NCBI RefSeq assembly: GCF_019711495.1
Contig: NZ_JAIGNM010000001.1
Span: 1,550,001-1,614,000 of the forward strand
Source: Qipengyuania xiamenensis
GTDB lineage: Bacteria > Pseudomonadota > Alphaproteobacteria > Sphingomonadales > Sphingomonadaceae
Length of the DNA stretch: 64,000 nucleotides
Reading direction: 5' to 3'
Program-made: the position numbers and the translations under genes
The notes under the pieces: generated by a model
Databases searched by the model: none
Told to the model about the DNA's origin: nothing
The model's input: only the letters and a program-made list of their open reading frames with translations
Shown here: positions 9,358 through 17,858 of the stretch, piece after piece
Numbering within the stretch: position 1 is the stretch's first letter
Layout of the letters: each line of letters starts with the position of its first letter

Positions 9358-9495
9358 ATGAGCCGCATGGCAAAAGCTATCGCTCTCGCACGCACGCATG
9401 TCCCGGCGCTTCCGCTGCCCGAAATCGCGCGCGCTGCCATCGTGAGTGGTTGCGGCCTCGCGCTGGTCCTCGCCGGTCCCGCGCTCCCCTTCTGA
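9358..9495 (+). CDS. Small hypothetical protein (45 aa)
   Basis: A short reading frame of 45 codons begins 26 bases after aguA, in the gap before the convergent membrane-protein gene. The product starts MSRMAKAIALART and ends in a hydrophobic stretch, SGCGLALVLAGPALPF. It could be a small membrane-associated peptide. No strong Shine-Dalgarno is visible and no family is recognised, so it may be chance coding. Confidence 0.3.
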   Translation: MSRMAKAIALARTHVPALPLPEIARAAIVSGCGLALVLAGPALPF

Positions 9496-9505
9496 CAATC
9501 GCCGG

Positions 9506-11404
9506 TTAGCTTTTTCGCGCTTCGTCCTGGCCGATCCAGGCGAATACTGCCGCGCGCAGTTCCTGCCACTTCACCGCTGCCCACAGGACGAGCGCGCTGA
9601 AACCAAGCAGCGCGACGCTGCCCGACCCGAAACCTTCGAAGACATCGCCCAGCGTGAAGGCAAGGAATGGCAGGCCGACGATCAGTCCCGCACGCCGGTT
9701 TGCCGCCAGCGCGAACATGGCAATGCCGAGGAAGATGACCAGCGCGCCGAGCAGGGCGAAGTCGCCGCTTGCCGCGAAGTGGAAGAGGTTGGGGACCAGT
9801 AGCAGGCTGCCGAGCATGTGGAGCCAGAAGGCCGTGTCCGAGGTTTGCGTGCGCCGCTCGCGATCCGACAGGTCGAGCCAGATGCCGAGCCCTGCGGCGC
9901 AGGCACCTGCCAGCAGCAGCCGGATGCGGATGCCGGTCTCGGTCGGTCCAGGAAGGGTACTCGCCGGATCGGTGTTGGCCAGCAGGTCGATGAAAAACAC
10001 CGGCAGCATCGATGCCGCGGCCATTGCCAGCGCATAAGGTACGCGGTGGCGCAGCGCGAAGAGCACGTTGAGCAGGGCAGCAACAAGGCAAGCGATAATG
10101 ACGCCGAGCGGTTCGATCCCGTCTCGGAAGCCCGAAAGATCGCGGCCACCGGGATTGATGGCCAGATAGCCGAGCAGGATGCCGGCGATGAATGCCACTG
10201 TGGCGAACTGTCCGGCGAGTACGATAGCGGGAAAGGCCATGCGGCGGATACGCACGAAGAACTCGGCCACCGCCCAGGTGACCACGCCCGGGATCAGCAG
10301 CGCGGCGAGCGAGCGCGGAAGCCAGTCGGTCGCCAGCTCTCGCTCCACGATGATCCCCGAACTGTGAAGCCAGACACCTGCGAGGATCCACGCGCCGAAA
10401 GAGACCGGCAGGAAACCCATCACGACGAAGATATCGTTGAAGCCCGACACCAGCCGTATGGGCTCTTCCTCTGCCGGTGTCTCTTCCGCGACCGGTTTGG
10501 GCGGCGGGACGAATTTCCCTGCGCTCGGCAGCTTGGCCCTCAGCGAAGCTGGTACCAGCAGCAAAGCGGCGCGCCGCATGGGCGACCAGAAGGCGGCCAT
10601 GGCGAGGATGCCGAAACCGAGCGTCAGGCTGACACCGATCAGCCGGGTCTCGAGCGCCAGCCCTTCACCGAGCGAGGCCAGCGCATAGGCGACATAACCA
10701 AGGCTGGAGGCCAGCAGCGGCCTGCGGTCGATGATGAGTGCCACCAGCGCGAGCACGGCGACGATGACGAGTACGGGAGCTGCCGCGATGGGCTGCTCGA
10801 AGCTCGGCTGGAAACCGCCGATAAGAAAGATGCCGTGCACGAGGAGCGGGGCAGCGAAGATATGCAGCCAGAAACCCATGCCCGAGCGGCGCGTGGTGCG
10901 TTCCGGGTCCGACATGTCGGCTGCCATTGCGAAACCGAACAGGACGATACCCGCAAGCAGGCTTTCCCACGGTCCGCTCCCGCCCCATGCAGTTTCGAAC
11001 AGGTTGCGCATGCCGAGGATGGTCGCGACCGGCGCGGCCACCACAAGCGCACCAGCAATGGGGATGCGGTAGGCTTTCCAGAACCACGCCATGAAGCCGG
11101 CAACCACGAAGCCAGCCACGAACTCGAGCAAGGCCGCCGCGACCAGCATGCCGAAGGCTCCGCAGACGGCGAGGACGATGGCGCTGAAGGCAAAGTTGCG
11201 CTGCTTGACCAGCGGAATAGCGAGACCTGCGGCCGCTGCCGCAACGGCTGCCCCTGCAAAGGGGCCGGCCGCTCCAAGGATCACGCCCAGCGCCAGCAGC
11301 CCCAGCAGGCTGGCGATCCCGGCGAGTATGTCTGCCGCGCCCGTGACGAGCCGCGCATCTTCCTCGTCACGGCGCTGCGCCGCGATATCCATGGTATTGT
11401 CCAT
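9506..11404 (-). CDS. Multi-pass membrane protein with internal duplication
   Basis: The 632-aa integral membrane protein has about 18 hydrophobic helices and no recognised enzymatic motif. It contains two diverged copies of a module: SDPERTTRRSGMGFWLH near residue 170 and SDRERRTQTSDTAFWLH near 510. Each is followed by a hydrophobic helix pair and an RR turn. Similar modules occur in uncharacterised alphaproteobacterial membrane proteins. I start it at ATG 11404, preceded by GAGGGG; 29 upstream codons are open but lack such a site. It lies 58 bases behind the second TauE/SafE gene, on the same strand, so it may be the last gene of the thrS operon. The function is unknown. Confidence 0.75.
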   Translation of the reverse strand: MDNTMDIAAQRRDEEDARLVTGAADILAGIASLLGLLALGVILGAAGPFAGAAVAAAAAGLAIPLVKQRNFAFSAIVLAVCGAFGMLVAAALLEFVAGFVVAGFMAWFWKAYRIPIAGALVVAAPVATILGMRNLFETAWGGSGPWESLLAGIVLFGFAMAADMSDPERTTRRSGMGFWLHIFAAPLLVHGIFLIGGFQPSFEQPIAAAPVLVIVAVLALVALIIDRRPLLASSLGYVAYALASLGEGLALETRLIGVSLTLGFGILAMAAFWSPMRRAALLLVPASLRAKLPSAGKFVPPPKPVAEETPAEEEPIRLVSGFNDIFVVMGFLPVSFGAWILAGVWLHSSGIIVERELATDWLPRSLAALLIPGVVTWAVAEFFVRIRRMAFPAIVLAGQFATVAFIAGILLGYLAINPGGRDLSGFRDGIEPLGVIIACLVAALLNVLFALRHRVPYALAMAAASMLPVFFIDLLANTDPASTLPGPTETGIRIRLLLAGACAAGLGIWLDLSDRERRTQTSDTAFWLHMLGSLLLVPNLFHFAASGDFALLGALVIFLGIAMFALAANRRAGLIVGLPFLAFTLGDVFEGFGSGSVALLGFSALVLWAAVKWQELRAAVFAWIGQDEARKS

Positions 11405-11462
11405 CGACCCCTCGGTCCCCTGCTTGAGGCGAGAGGCATAGCAGTCCCGTCTTGAGAAAACC

Positions 11463-12203
11463 CTACCCTTGCAACAACTTCCACACGGCACCCGCCGCCG
11501 CGCCGCCCAGCACGAGGGCTACGCTCACCTGCCACTGGCGCGCGGTGACACGGCCGAAAGCGGCATGGCCGAACAGGTCGCCAACGAGGACCGCGGGGAA
11601 GAGCAGTAGCGCAAGCAGCACTTCGCGCATTCCGCCAACGCCAAGGGCAACGAACAGGATCGACGACAGCGGCGTGAGCACGAGGAAGATCGCCATCATC
11701 GAGGCGCGCGCCGCTCGGGGCTCCAGCCTGCCGCGCAGGTAGAACGGCGCCATTCCCGGTCCGGGCATCCCCGCAAAGCCGCCGAAGAAACCGGTGAAGA
11801 AGCCCGACAGGCCCATGGCAGGCTTGCGGGGCATGGCAACCTTGCCGAGCGGCACGACCACCAGCACGAAGGCTCCGAGCGAGACCATTGCTATCAGCAC
11901 CCGGGCCCAGTCCGCGCTTAGTGTGACGAGCGCCCACAGGCCGAGCGGCATGCAGGCCAGCGCGAGCAAGGTGATCGGGATCGCAGACCTGTCCGCATCG
12001 CGACGGATGCGGCCGATATCCGTCAGGCCGATCAGGAAGAGCGAGATATTGCCCACCAGCACCGCTTCCTTCGGCGCGATGGTGAGCGCGAGAACCGGCA
12101 CGATTACGACCGAGAGTCCGAACCCCGCGAGGCCGCGCACGAAACCGGCGGCGAGCGCAGTGAGCAGCGCGATGGCAATCGCTTCGAGGGGCAGGCCGAG
12201 CAT
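11463..12203 (-). CDS. TauE/SafE family sulfite/organic-anion exporter (copy 2)
   Basis: This 246-aa membrane protein has about eight helices arranged as two TauE/SafE repeats. The N-terminal GFVRGLAGFGLSVVIVPVL and the central GFAGMPGPGMAPFYL motifs are characteristic of the family, which exports sulfite, sulfoacetate or related anions. Its ATG follows the stop codon of the upstream paralogue directly (TAG-ATG), so the two are translated from one message. Substrate cannot be predicted. The pair probably arose by tandem duplication, since motif order and length are nearly identical while the sequence has diverged. Confidence 0.88.
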   Translation of the reverse strand: MLGLPLEAIAIALLTALAAGFVRGLAGFGLSVVIVPVLALTIAPKEAVLVGNISLFLIGLTDIGRIRRDADRSAIPITLLALACMPLGLWALVTLSADWARVLIAMVSLGAFVLVVVPLGKVAMPRKPAMGLSGFFTGFFGGFAGMPGPGMAPFYLRGRLEPRAARASMMAIFLVLTPLSSILFVALGVGGMREVLLALLLFPAVLVGDLFGHAAFGRVTARQWQVSVALVLGGAAAGAVWKLLQG

Positions 12204-12947
12204 CTAGCCGAACGCCTTCCACAGCGCCGCGAGCGCGGCCGCACCCAAAACGACGCCCACGCATATGCGCCAGATCCTGTCTTCGATGCTTCCCGAGGCC
12301 TTGTTGCCGAGCCAGTTACCCAGCAGCACCGCCGGGAACAGCAGCACGGCAAGCAGGAGAAGCGACCAGTCGAGCACGCCGATCGCAGCGCCGCTCACCA
12401 GCCCGGTGGTCGAAGCGCAGGTGAAGATGAGAAGCATCGAGGCCTTGGCCGTCTCGCGCGGGATGTCGCGACCGACATAATAGGGCACGACCGGCGGGCC
12501 GGGCATGCCGGCATATCCGGTCATCAGTCCGCTCAGGATGCCCACGCCGCCGGTAGTCGCCGGATGATGATCGAGCGCGCCTCGGCGGGGCAACAGGATG
12601 GCGACGAAGGCCGACAGGGCAATGAAGGCAATCACCACGCGCGCGATGGCGGGCGATGTCATGCTGAGCAGGTACAGGCCGATCGGCGTCGTCACCGCGA
12701 CCAGCGCAATGATCGCCCACGCCGATTTCTCCGCGCTGCGCAGCAGCCGTCGGATCTCCGACATGCCGATAAAGACCGAGAGGAAATTGGTCAGCAGCAC
12801 CGCATCGACCGGCGACAGTGCAAGCGCCAGCACCGGCACGATCAGGATGGCCATGCCGAAGCCGGTCAGCCCGCGCACAAAGGCAGAGCCGAACGCGGCC
12901 ACCAGCGCGGCGACGACTTGCACGAGTGAATATCCGAGGACGATCAT
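12204..12947 (-). CDS. TauE/SafE family sulfite/organic-anion exporter (copy 1)
   Basis: This 247-aa paralogue of the next gene has the same fold: AFVRGLTGFGMAILIVPVL in the first repeat and GYAGMPGPPVVPYYVG in the second. Its start overlaps the stop of the metallophosphoesterase by four bases (ATGA), and its stop abuts the start of copy 2. Two such carriers in tandem may form a heteromer or move different anions. No sulfur-metabolism gene is nearby to point to a substrate. Confidence 0.88.
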   Translation of the reverse strand: MIVLGYSLVQVVAALVAAFGSAFVRGLTGFGMAILIVPVLALALSPVDAVLLTNFLSVFIGMSEIRRLLRSAEKSAWAIIALVAVTTPIGLYLLSMTSPAIARVVIAFIALSAFVAILLPRRGALDHHPATTGGVGILSGLMTGYAGMPGPPVVPYYVGRDIPRETAKASMLLIFTCASTTGLVSGAAIGVLDWSLLLLAVLLFPAVLLGNWLGNKASGSIEDRIWRICVGVVLGAAALAALWKAFG

Positions 12948-13780
12948 TCAGGTGGGCCCAGCGTCACGAGCCACACGTCTGGCGGCGCGCCATAGCGCAG
13001 CGGGAGTAGACTGGTGCCAAGTCCCGCACCCACGAAGACCGTCTGCTCGCCGTCGCGTATCATACCGCAGGCGAAGCGGTCGCCAAAGCGCGACATGGTC
13101 GAAACCGGCCCGATGACCGGCAGGCTGATTTGCCCGCAATGCGTGTGGCCGGCGAAGACTGCCGAAACCGCACGCGGAAGGTCGGGAACGATATCGGGTG
13201 TGTGGCTGACTACCACCGCCGGCCCCGCGCCTAGTGCCTCAAGCGCGGCAAATGTCGCGGGCACGTCGTCGTGGCCAGTAAAATCGTCATCCACCGCGCC
13301 GATAAGCAACGGCCCTCGCCGAGCAGCGGCATTGCGCAGGACAGTAATGCCATGACCTTCGAGCGCGGTGACCATCGCGTCCAAATCGACCCAATGGTCG
13401 TGATTACCGGGGGCAACCACCACGCCAAAGCGCGCTTCGAACGCTGCGAAGGACGCGGCCACTTCCTCCTCGGAATAGAGCTTCGTCGCGGTGCGTTTCT
13501 CGCTGATTAGATCGCCCGCCACGAGGATGAGGTCAGGCGACAGCGCATTCAACTGCCGCGCGATATGCTCCACCCGCGAAGGCGGCATATCGGGCCCTGC
13601 CACATGGACATCCGACAGGGCGAGAACCCTGAGAGGCGCTTCGCCCTCCGGCCAGCCAGCCACCGGCACATAAGCCTTGCGCACGATCGGGTCCGCTCGC
13701 GCGTTGGAATAGCCGAGCGCGAGGACGAGCAGGCCGGCCAGCACGGCGACCAGCGCCGCAAGTCCCAATCGCCGGATCAC
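12944..13780 (-). CDS. Membrane-anchored metallophosphoesterase (YkuE/YaeI type)
   Basis: This 278-aa calcineurin-like phosphoesterase has an N-terminal membrane helix (about 5-25), so the catalytic domain probably faces the periplasm. All dinuclear-metal motifs are visible: LALSDVHVA, VAGDLIS, PGNHDHW, VSHTPD and FAGHTHCGQ. Relatives act on lipid-linked or nucleotide phosphoesters such as UDP-diacylglucosamine. It starts with GTG six bases after the thrS stop and overlaps the TauE gene downstream, so it lies in the thrS transcript. The physiological substrate is not evident. Confidence 0.9.
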   Translation of the reverse strand: MIRRLGLAALVAVLAGLLVLALGYSNARADPIVRKAYVPVAGWPEGEAPLRVLALSDVHVAGPDMPPSRVEHIARQLNALSPDLILVAGDLISEKRTATKLYSEEEVAASFAAFEARFGVVVAPGNHDHWVDLDAMVTALEGHGITVLRNAAARRGPLLIGAVDDDFTGHDDVPATFAALEALGAGPAVVVSHTPDIVPDLPRAVSAVFAGHTHCGQISLPVIGPVSTMSRFGDRFACGMIRDGEQTVFVGAGLGTSLLPLRYGAPPDVWLVTLGPPE

Positions 13781-13786
13781 GGAAGA

Positions 13787-15799
13787 CTAGTCCCGCAGGT
13801 CCGGCGGGGTCGCTTCGGCCTTGAGCATCGCGATGGCTTCCTCGAGCGGCATGACCTTCTGGTGCTGCTGGCCAAGCGTTCGGACGGCAACTGTGCCTTC
13901 CTCGGCCTCGCGATTGCCGACCACCAGCAGGTGCGGGACCTTGGCGACCGAGTGTTCGCGCACCTTGTAGTTGATCTTCTCGTTGCGAAGATCGCTTTCC
14001 ACGCGGATGCCTGCAGCTTCCAGCTTGGCGACCGCTTCCTTCGCATAGTCGTCGGCGTCCGAAACGATCGTTGCGACCACCGCCTGTGTCGGCGCGAGCC
14101 AGCAAGGCAGGCGGCCGGCGAAGTGCTCGATCAGGATGCCGATGAAGCGCTCGTAGGAACCGAAGATCGCACGGTGCAGCATGACCGGGCGGTGCTTCTC
14201 GCCGTCTTCGCCGACATAGCTTGCATCGAGACGTTCGGGCAGCACGCGGTCGCCCTGGATCGTGCCGACCTGCCAGGTGCGGCCGATGGCATCGGTGAGG
14301 TGCCATTCGAGCTTGGGCGCATAGAAGGCGCCTTCGCCTTCCAGCTCTTCCCAGCCGAATTCCTCGTTCATCATGCCGGCTTCCTCGACGGCATCGCGCA
14401 ATTCCTGTTCAGCCTTGTCCCAGTCCGCATCCGAACCGAGCCGCTTTTCGGGGCGCAGCGCGAGCTTGATCGCGAAGTCGAAGCCGAAGTCCTTGTACAC
14501 GCCCTCGGCCAGCTTGCAGAACGCACGGACCTCTTCGACGACCTGAGCCTCGGTGCAGAAGATATGTGCATCGTCCTGTGTGAACTGGCGCACGCGCATG
14601 AGGCCGTGGAGCGCTCCATGCGGTTCGTTGCGGTGGCAGCAGCCCATCTCGCCAAGGCGGATCGGCAGGTCGCGATAGGACGTGATGCCCTGCTTGAAGA
14701 CCAGCACATGGGCCGGGCAGTTCATCGGCTTGATCGCCATCCAGTCGGCGTCCTTGGCAACGCTCGGATGCGCACCGGCACCGCTGTCGTCGACCTCGGG
14801 CACCATGTCGGGCACGGCGAACATGTTCTCCGCATACTTGCCCCAGTGGCCGGACTGCTCCCACTGGCGGACGTCCATCAGCTGCGGCGTCTTGATCTCG
14901 CGGTAGCCCGCGCCGTCCATCTTGCGGCGCATGTATGCTTCTAGCTCGCGCCAGATGCGATAGCCGTTGGGATGCCAGAAGACGCTGCCGTGGGCCTCTT
15001 CCTGCAGGTGGAAGAGATCCATTTCGCGGCCCAGTTTGCGGTGGTCGCGCTTGGCGGCCTCTTCCAGCCGCATGAGGTGCGCATTGAGCTGCTTCTTGTT
15101 GAGCCAGCCCGTGCCGTAGATGCGCGTCAGCTGCGCATTCTTCTGGTCGCCGCGCCAATAGGCACCGGCGACGCGCATCAGCTTGAAGGCCTGCGGGTCG
15201 AGCTTACCCGTCGAAGCAAGGTGCGGGCCGCGGCACATGTCGAGCCAGTCTTCACCCGACCAGTAGACCGTCAGCTCCTCGTTCTCGGGCAGTTCCTTGG
15301 CCCATTCGGCCTTGAATACCTCGCCCTCGGCTTCCCACTTGTCAATCAGCTGCTGGCGGCTCCAGACCTCGCGGCGCAGCGGCTTGTCGGCCTTGATGAT
15401 GCGGCGCATTTCCTCCTCGATCGCGGGGAGGTCGTCCATGGAGAACGGCTCGCGCGTGTCGGGCGCCTTCACGTCGTAATAAAAGCCATCGTCCGTTGCT
15501 GGACCGAAGGTGATCTGCGTGCCGGGGTAGAGCGACTGCACGGCTTCTGCGAGCACGTGCGCGAAGTCGTGACGTGCGAGTTCAAGCGCGTCTTCCTCGT
15601 CGCGGCTCGTCACCAGCGCGAGCTCGGCATCGCCTTCGAAGGGGCGGTTGATGTCGCGCAGCTCACCATCGACACGCGCGGCGATGGCGGCCTTGGCGAG
15701 GCCCGGGCCGATCGCGGCGGCGACGTCGGCAGGCGTGCTGCCGGGTTCCATTTCGCGCACCGAACCGTCGGGCAGGCTGATCTTCAAAAGTTCCGTCAT
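13787..15799 (-). CDS. thrS: Threonyl-tRNA synthetase
   Basis: The 670-aa class II synthetase charges tRNA-Thr. It contains a TGS domain (about 1-62, [12 protein letters not shown]), the editing domain with the [10 protein letters not shown] histidine pair (about 72-230), the catalytic core with the zinc-binding [11 protein letters not shown] and HRNEPHG motif 2, and the C-terminal anticodon-binding domain (about 560-660). I start it at ATG 15799 (MTELLKIS), which matches the usual N-terminus; an in-frame ATG 12 codons upstream lacks support. The 230 bases upstream hold a threonine-rich leader ORF and competing hairpins, so expression is probably set by threonyl-tRNA supply. It heads a likely operon with the genes down to 9506. 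Confidence 0.97.
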   Translation of the reverse strand: MTELLKISLPDGSVREMEPGSTPADVAAAIGPGLAKAAIAARVDGELRDINRPFEGDAELALVTSRDEEDALELARHDFAHVLAEAVQSLYPGTQITFGPATDDGFYYDVKAPDTREPFSMDDLPAIEEEMRRIIKADKPLRREVWSRQQLIDKWEAEGEVFKAEWAKELPENEELTVYWSGEDWLDMCRGPHLASTGKLDPQAFKLMRVAGAYWRGDQKNAQLTRIYGTGWLNKKQLNAHLMRLEEAAKRDHRKLGREMDLFHLQEEAHGSVFWHPNGYRIWRELEAYMRRKMDGAGYREIKTPQLMDVRQWEQSGHWGKYAENMFAVPDMVPEVDDSGAGAHPSVAKDADWMAIKPMNCPAHVLVFKQGITSYRDLPIRLGEMGCCHRNEPHGALHGLMRVRQFTQDDAHIFCTEAQVVEEVRAFCKLAEGVYKDFGFDFAIKLALRPEKRLGSDADWDKAEQELRDAVEEAGMMNEEFGWEELEGEGAFYAPKLEWHLTDAIGRTWQVGTIQGDRVLPERLDASYVGEDGEKHRPVMLHRAIFGSYERFIGILIEHFAGRLPCWLAPTQAVVATIVSDADDYAKEAVAKLEAAGIRVESDLRNEKINYKVREHSVAKVPHLLVVGNREAEEGTVAVRTLGQQHQKVMPLEEAIAMLKAEATPPDLRD

Positions 15800-15854
15800 C
15801 GTCTCATCCGTTGCTTGTCGAGGCCCATGGCACAACAGGGCGCACGCTTGAAGC

Positions 15855-15893
15855 GGCGTTTTGGGAGAATTTCGCGATTTCGGGAGGAACGCC
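15855..15893 (-). promoter_or_regulatory. Second hairpin in the thrS leader
   Basis: On the minus strand, GGCGTT (15893-15888) pairs with AACGCC (15860-15855) around a loop of about 27 bases. It follows the attenuator hairpin directly. There is no clear U tract, so its role, whether an extra terminator element, a pause site or a transcript stabiliser, is uncertain. Confidence 0.4.
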
Positions 15894-15952
15894 TGCCACC
15901 CGAAACCGGGTGGCGGCAGCTCGCGTCAGTCCGCGACTACCCGCCCCCGGTT
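15892..15952 (-). promoter_or_regulatory. Threonine attenuator: antiterminator and competing hairpin
   Basis: Two mutually exclusive helices can form on the minus-strand RNA. Region 2 (15952-15941, AACCGGGGGCGG) pairs with region 3 (15916-15904) in 12 Watson-Crick pairs with one bulged A at 15911. The 5' part of region 3 can instead form the 3:4 hairpin GCCACCCG (15914-15907), loop GTTT, CGGGTGGC (15902-15895), extended by GCC/GGC. A short 1:2 helix is also possible between ACTACC in the Thr codons and GGTAGT at 15941-15936. This is the layout of classical ribosome-mediated attenuators. A U run after the 3:4 hairpin is missing, so termination may be Rho-aided or the control may work another way. 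Confidence 0.7.
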
Positions 15953-15997
15953 GCCCGAGGTGGTGGTAGTAGTGGTCGTGATGCATGCCTGCGTCAT
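15926..15997 (-). CDS. Threonine-rich leader peptide of thrS (23 aa)
   Basis: A 23-codon reading frame begins MTQACI and continues with seven threonine codons in a row (15979-15959: ACG ACC ACT ACT ACC ACC ACC), then SGNRGRVVAD and TGA. Eight of its 23 residues are threonine, and it lies about 130 bases upstream of the threonyl-tRNA synthetase gene in the same orientation. Its composition resembles E. coli ThrL, which also ends its Thr run in a Gly-Asn context. A ribosome stalled on these codons would leave region 2 free to form the antiterminator, raising thrS expression when Thr-tRNA is scarce. No Shine-Dalgarno is seen, which fits a leaderless start at the predicted transcription start. 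Confidence 0.75.
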   Translation of the reverse strand: MTQACITTTTTTTSGNRGRVVAD

Positions 15998-16004
15998 GCA
16001 GCCA

Positions 16005-16033
16005 CAGATAGCGGCGAGAGGTTAAATTCTCAA
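16005..16033 (-). promoter_or_regulatory. Predicted thrS leader promoter
   Basis: On the minus strand, TTGAGA (16033-16028) is followed after 17 bases by TATCTG (16010-16005). Seven bases further on lies the A of the leader ATG (15997), so transcription would begin at or within a base of the start codon. The -35 box overlaps the phoD stop codon. Confidence 0.5.
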
Positions 16034-17694
16034 CCCGCTTCCAGCTTGCGCGCACCGGCGAGGGTCGAGAGGCGCTTGGTGGCGATCACGCCGGCACCCT
16101 TCTCGCGCACGCTCGAGAGGAAGCGGTATTCGCTGGTGGCACGGGTCGGCGTCAGTTCGACGGCCATGTAGCCGCGCTGGGACGCATCCATCCATTGCAG
16201 TTCCGGATTACGCTGCACCAGTGCGCCGGCAATCGCTTGCGGCGGGATCTGCGGCAGGAAATTCTCGAACCCAGGCGAGCAGACGGACTGCCCGCCGAAC
16301 TCCACGCCGACAGCCTCGCCGCCATGCGCAAGATCGAAGGCCCAGGCATTATGCGTGTCGCCCGCAAGGCTAACCAGGTTCGCATCCGCCGCGAGCGCCG
16401 CCTCGAACAATCGCGCGCGCGCCGCGGGATAGCCATCCCAGGCATCCATGTTGAGCGGCAGTTCTGCGCGGCTCGCCAATGCGCCGGCGACCACGCGCTC
16501 GCGCACATAGGAGGGCAAGTTGTCTGGCAGCGTATCGGTGATCGACGTGGCCGATGCGAGCTTGCCCATCAGCACCTGCTGGACGAGCACCTGCCAGGTC
16601 GTGCCGCCCGTTTTGGAGCGTGCGAGCCCTTCCGCCAACCATGCCTGCTGGCCGGCGCCGAGCACTTCGCGGGAAGGATCGGCATAGTCGCCGTCGCGGA
16701 AGGCGGTGAGGCGGGCGATTGCTTCTTCAGGCGAAGACGTTCCGCGCAGGAGCGTGTTGTAGTCGAACTGCTGCGAGCGGGCGGACAGGCGGGTTTCGAG
16801 ACGGAAGAGCGTGGCAAGGTCGCCGACCTCGTATTCCGCCCATGGCTCGTCCGATACCGGCATCCATTCGCGATAGGCCTTCATCGCCGCGCGCTTGCGT
16901 ACCGACCAATCGCCTTCAGTGTCGCTCTGGTGGTTCTGCGCGCCGTCCTTCCAGCTGTCGTTCGCGCTTTCGTGATCGTCCCAGCCGGCAATCATCGGAT
17001 AGAGCTGGTGGAGGCGCTGGAGGTCGCGGTCCTCGCGGTAGAGTGCATAGCGCGCGCGGTAGTCCGCCAGCGCCACGGTTTCCGATTGCGGATCGAGCAG
17101 GGCGCGGCCCGGCAATGTCTCCGCATCCGAGGGGTAGGTGCCTTGGGGGTATTCGTAGAAATAGTCGCCGAGATGGAGCGCACAGTCGAACTCGTTCGCC
17201 TCGGCGGCGTGGCGGTAGGCGTTGAACCAGCCGAAGCCGATGTTCGAGCAGGAGAATACCGCCATGCGCCAGCTTGCGGTCGGCCCTTCGGGCAGCGTCC
17301 GCGTGCGGCCCATGTCGGACACCGATCCGTCAGGGGCGGTGAAGCGGAAATAGTACCACTTGCCCGGCTCGAGACCTTCGGCCGAAGCCTTGCAGCAGAA
17401 ATCATTGGCGGGCGAGGCGGTGACTTTCCCCTCGGCCACCACGCGGCGGTTCGCGTCCGCCTCCATCACCTGCCAGCCGATCTCGGTGTCCTGCGCGGCG
17501 ACATAGCGCGTCCAGAGGAGCGTGCGGTTCTTTCCCGGTTCGCCGCTCGCAACGCCGTGCGTGAAGCCGGTTGCCGTTGTCCGCGCGGCCAGCGGCGCCG
17601 CGACGAGACCCGCCCCCGCCGCCGCTCCCTTGAAGAGCGACCGCCTGTCCAGCGCGGGCATTCCGGGCGACTGCGGCGGTTCGGTCAAAGACAT
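16030..17694 (-). CDS. phoD: PhoD-like alkaline phosphatase/phosphodiesterase (Tat-exported)
   Basis: The 554-aa protein has a twin-arginine signal (DRRSLFKGAAAGAGL near residue 16) followed by an N-terminal Fn3-like domain (about 40-140, GVASGEPGKNRTLLWTR). The PhoD metallophosphatase domain contains LHLGDYFYEY near 183, the AGWDDHESAND metal-ligand segment near 240, and SLAGDTHNAW near 445. PhoD enzymes hydrolyse phosphomonoesters and diesters in the periplasm or outside the cell, with Fe/Ca cofactors. A GAGGAG site precedes the ATG. The gene ends where the thrS promoter begins, and readthrough into thrS is possible. Confidence 0.92.
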   Translation of the reverse strand: MSLTEPPQSPGMPALDRRSLFKGAAAGAGLVAAPLAARTTATGFTHGVASGEPGKNRTLLWTRYVAAQDTEIGWQVMEADANRRVVAEGKVTASPANDFCCKASAEGLEPGKWYYFRFTAPDGSVSDMGRTRTLPEGPTASWRMAVFSCSNIGFGWFNAYRHAAEANEFDCALHLGDYFYEYPQGTYPSDAETLPGRALLDPQSETVALADYRARYALYREDRDLQRLHQLYPMIAGWDDHESANDSWKDGAQNHQSDTEGDWSVRKRAAMKAYREWMPVSDEPWAEYEVGDLATLFRLETRLSARSQQFDYNTLLRGTSSPEEAIARLTAFRDGDYADPSREVLGAGQQAWLAEGLARSKTGGTTWQVLVQQVLMGKLASATSITDTLPDNLPSYVRERVVAGALASRAELPLNMDAWDGYPAARARLFEAALAADANLVSLAGDTHNAWAFDLAHGGEAVGVEFGGQSVCSPGFENFLPQIPPQAIAGALVQRNPELQWMDASQRGYMAVELTPTRATSEYRFLSSVREKGAGVIATKRLSTLAGARKLEAG

Positions 17695-17796
17695 TGGGGG
17701 GCTCTCCTCTCACTCGCCCCATGACTGCGCCCGATGTCGGCTTCGTGACAAGCAGAATTCGCGATGACGACAAGCACACTGTCCATGTTGGAAAGT

Positions 17797-17839
17797 AAGC
17801 TTGACATGGCTGCCGAATCATGACAAACAAGCTTTACAT
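17797..17839 (+). repeat. Pair of direct repeats upstream of the membrane protein/XRE operon
   Basis: AAGCTTGACAT (17797-17807) and AAGCTTTACAT (17829-17839) differ at one base and are centred 32 bases apart, about three helical turns. Both include a -35-like hexamer (TTGACA, TTTACA). They lie just upstream of ATG 17859 and could be operator sites for the XRE regulator encoded at 18652. Confidence 0.5.
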
Positions 17840-17858
17840 CAAGAAAAGGACGCTTGCC

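Noticed and set aside
15804-16055. 83-codon frame over the thrS leader beginning in phoD, including a His/Tyr-rich stretch
   Set aside because: This is another reading frame of the same ACC/ACT repeat. The Thr-rich frame has a fitting start, stop and downstream structure, which this one lacks.
17820-17858. Upstream ATG giving a 74-aa form of the small membrane protein
   Set aside because: It lies within the direct-repeat region without a ribosome site, while ATG 17859 has AAAGGA at proper spacing.
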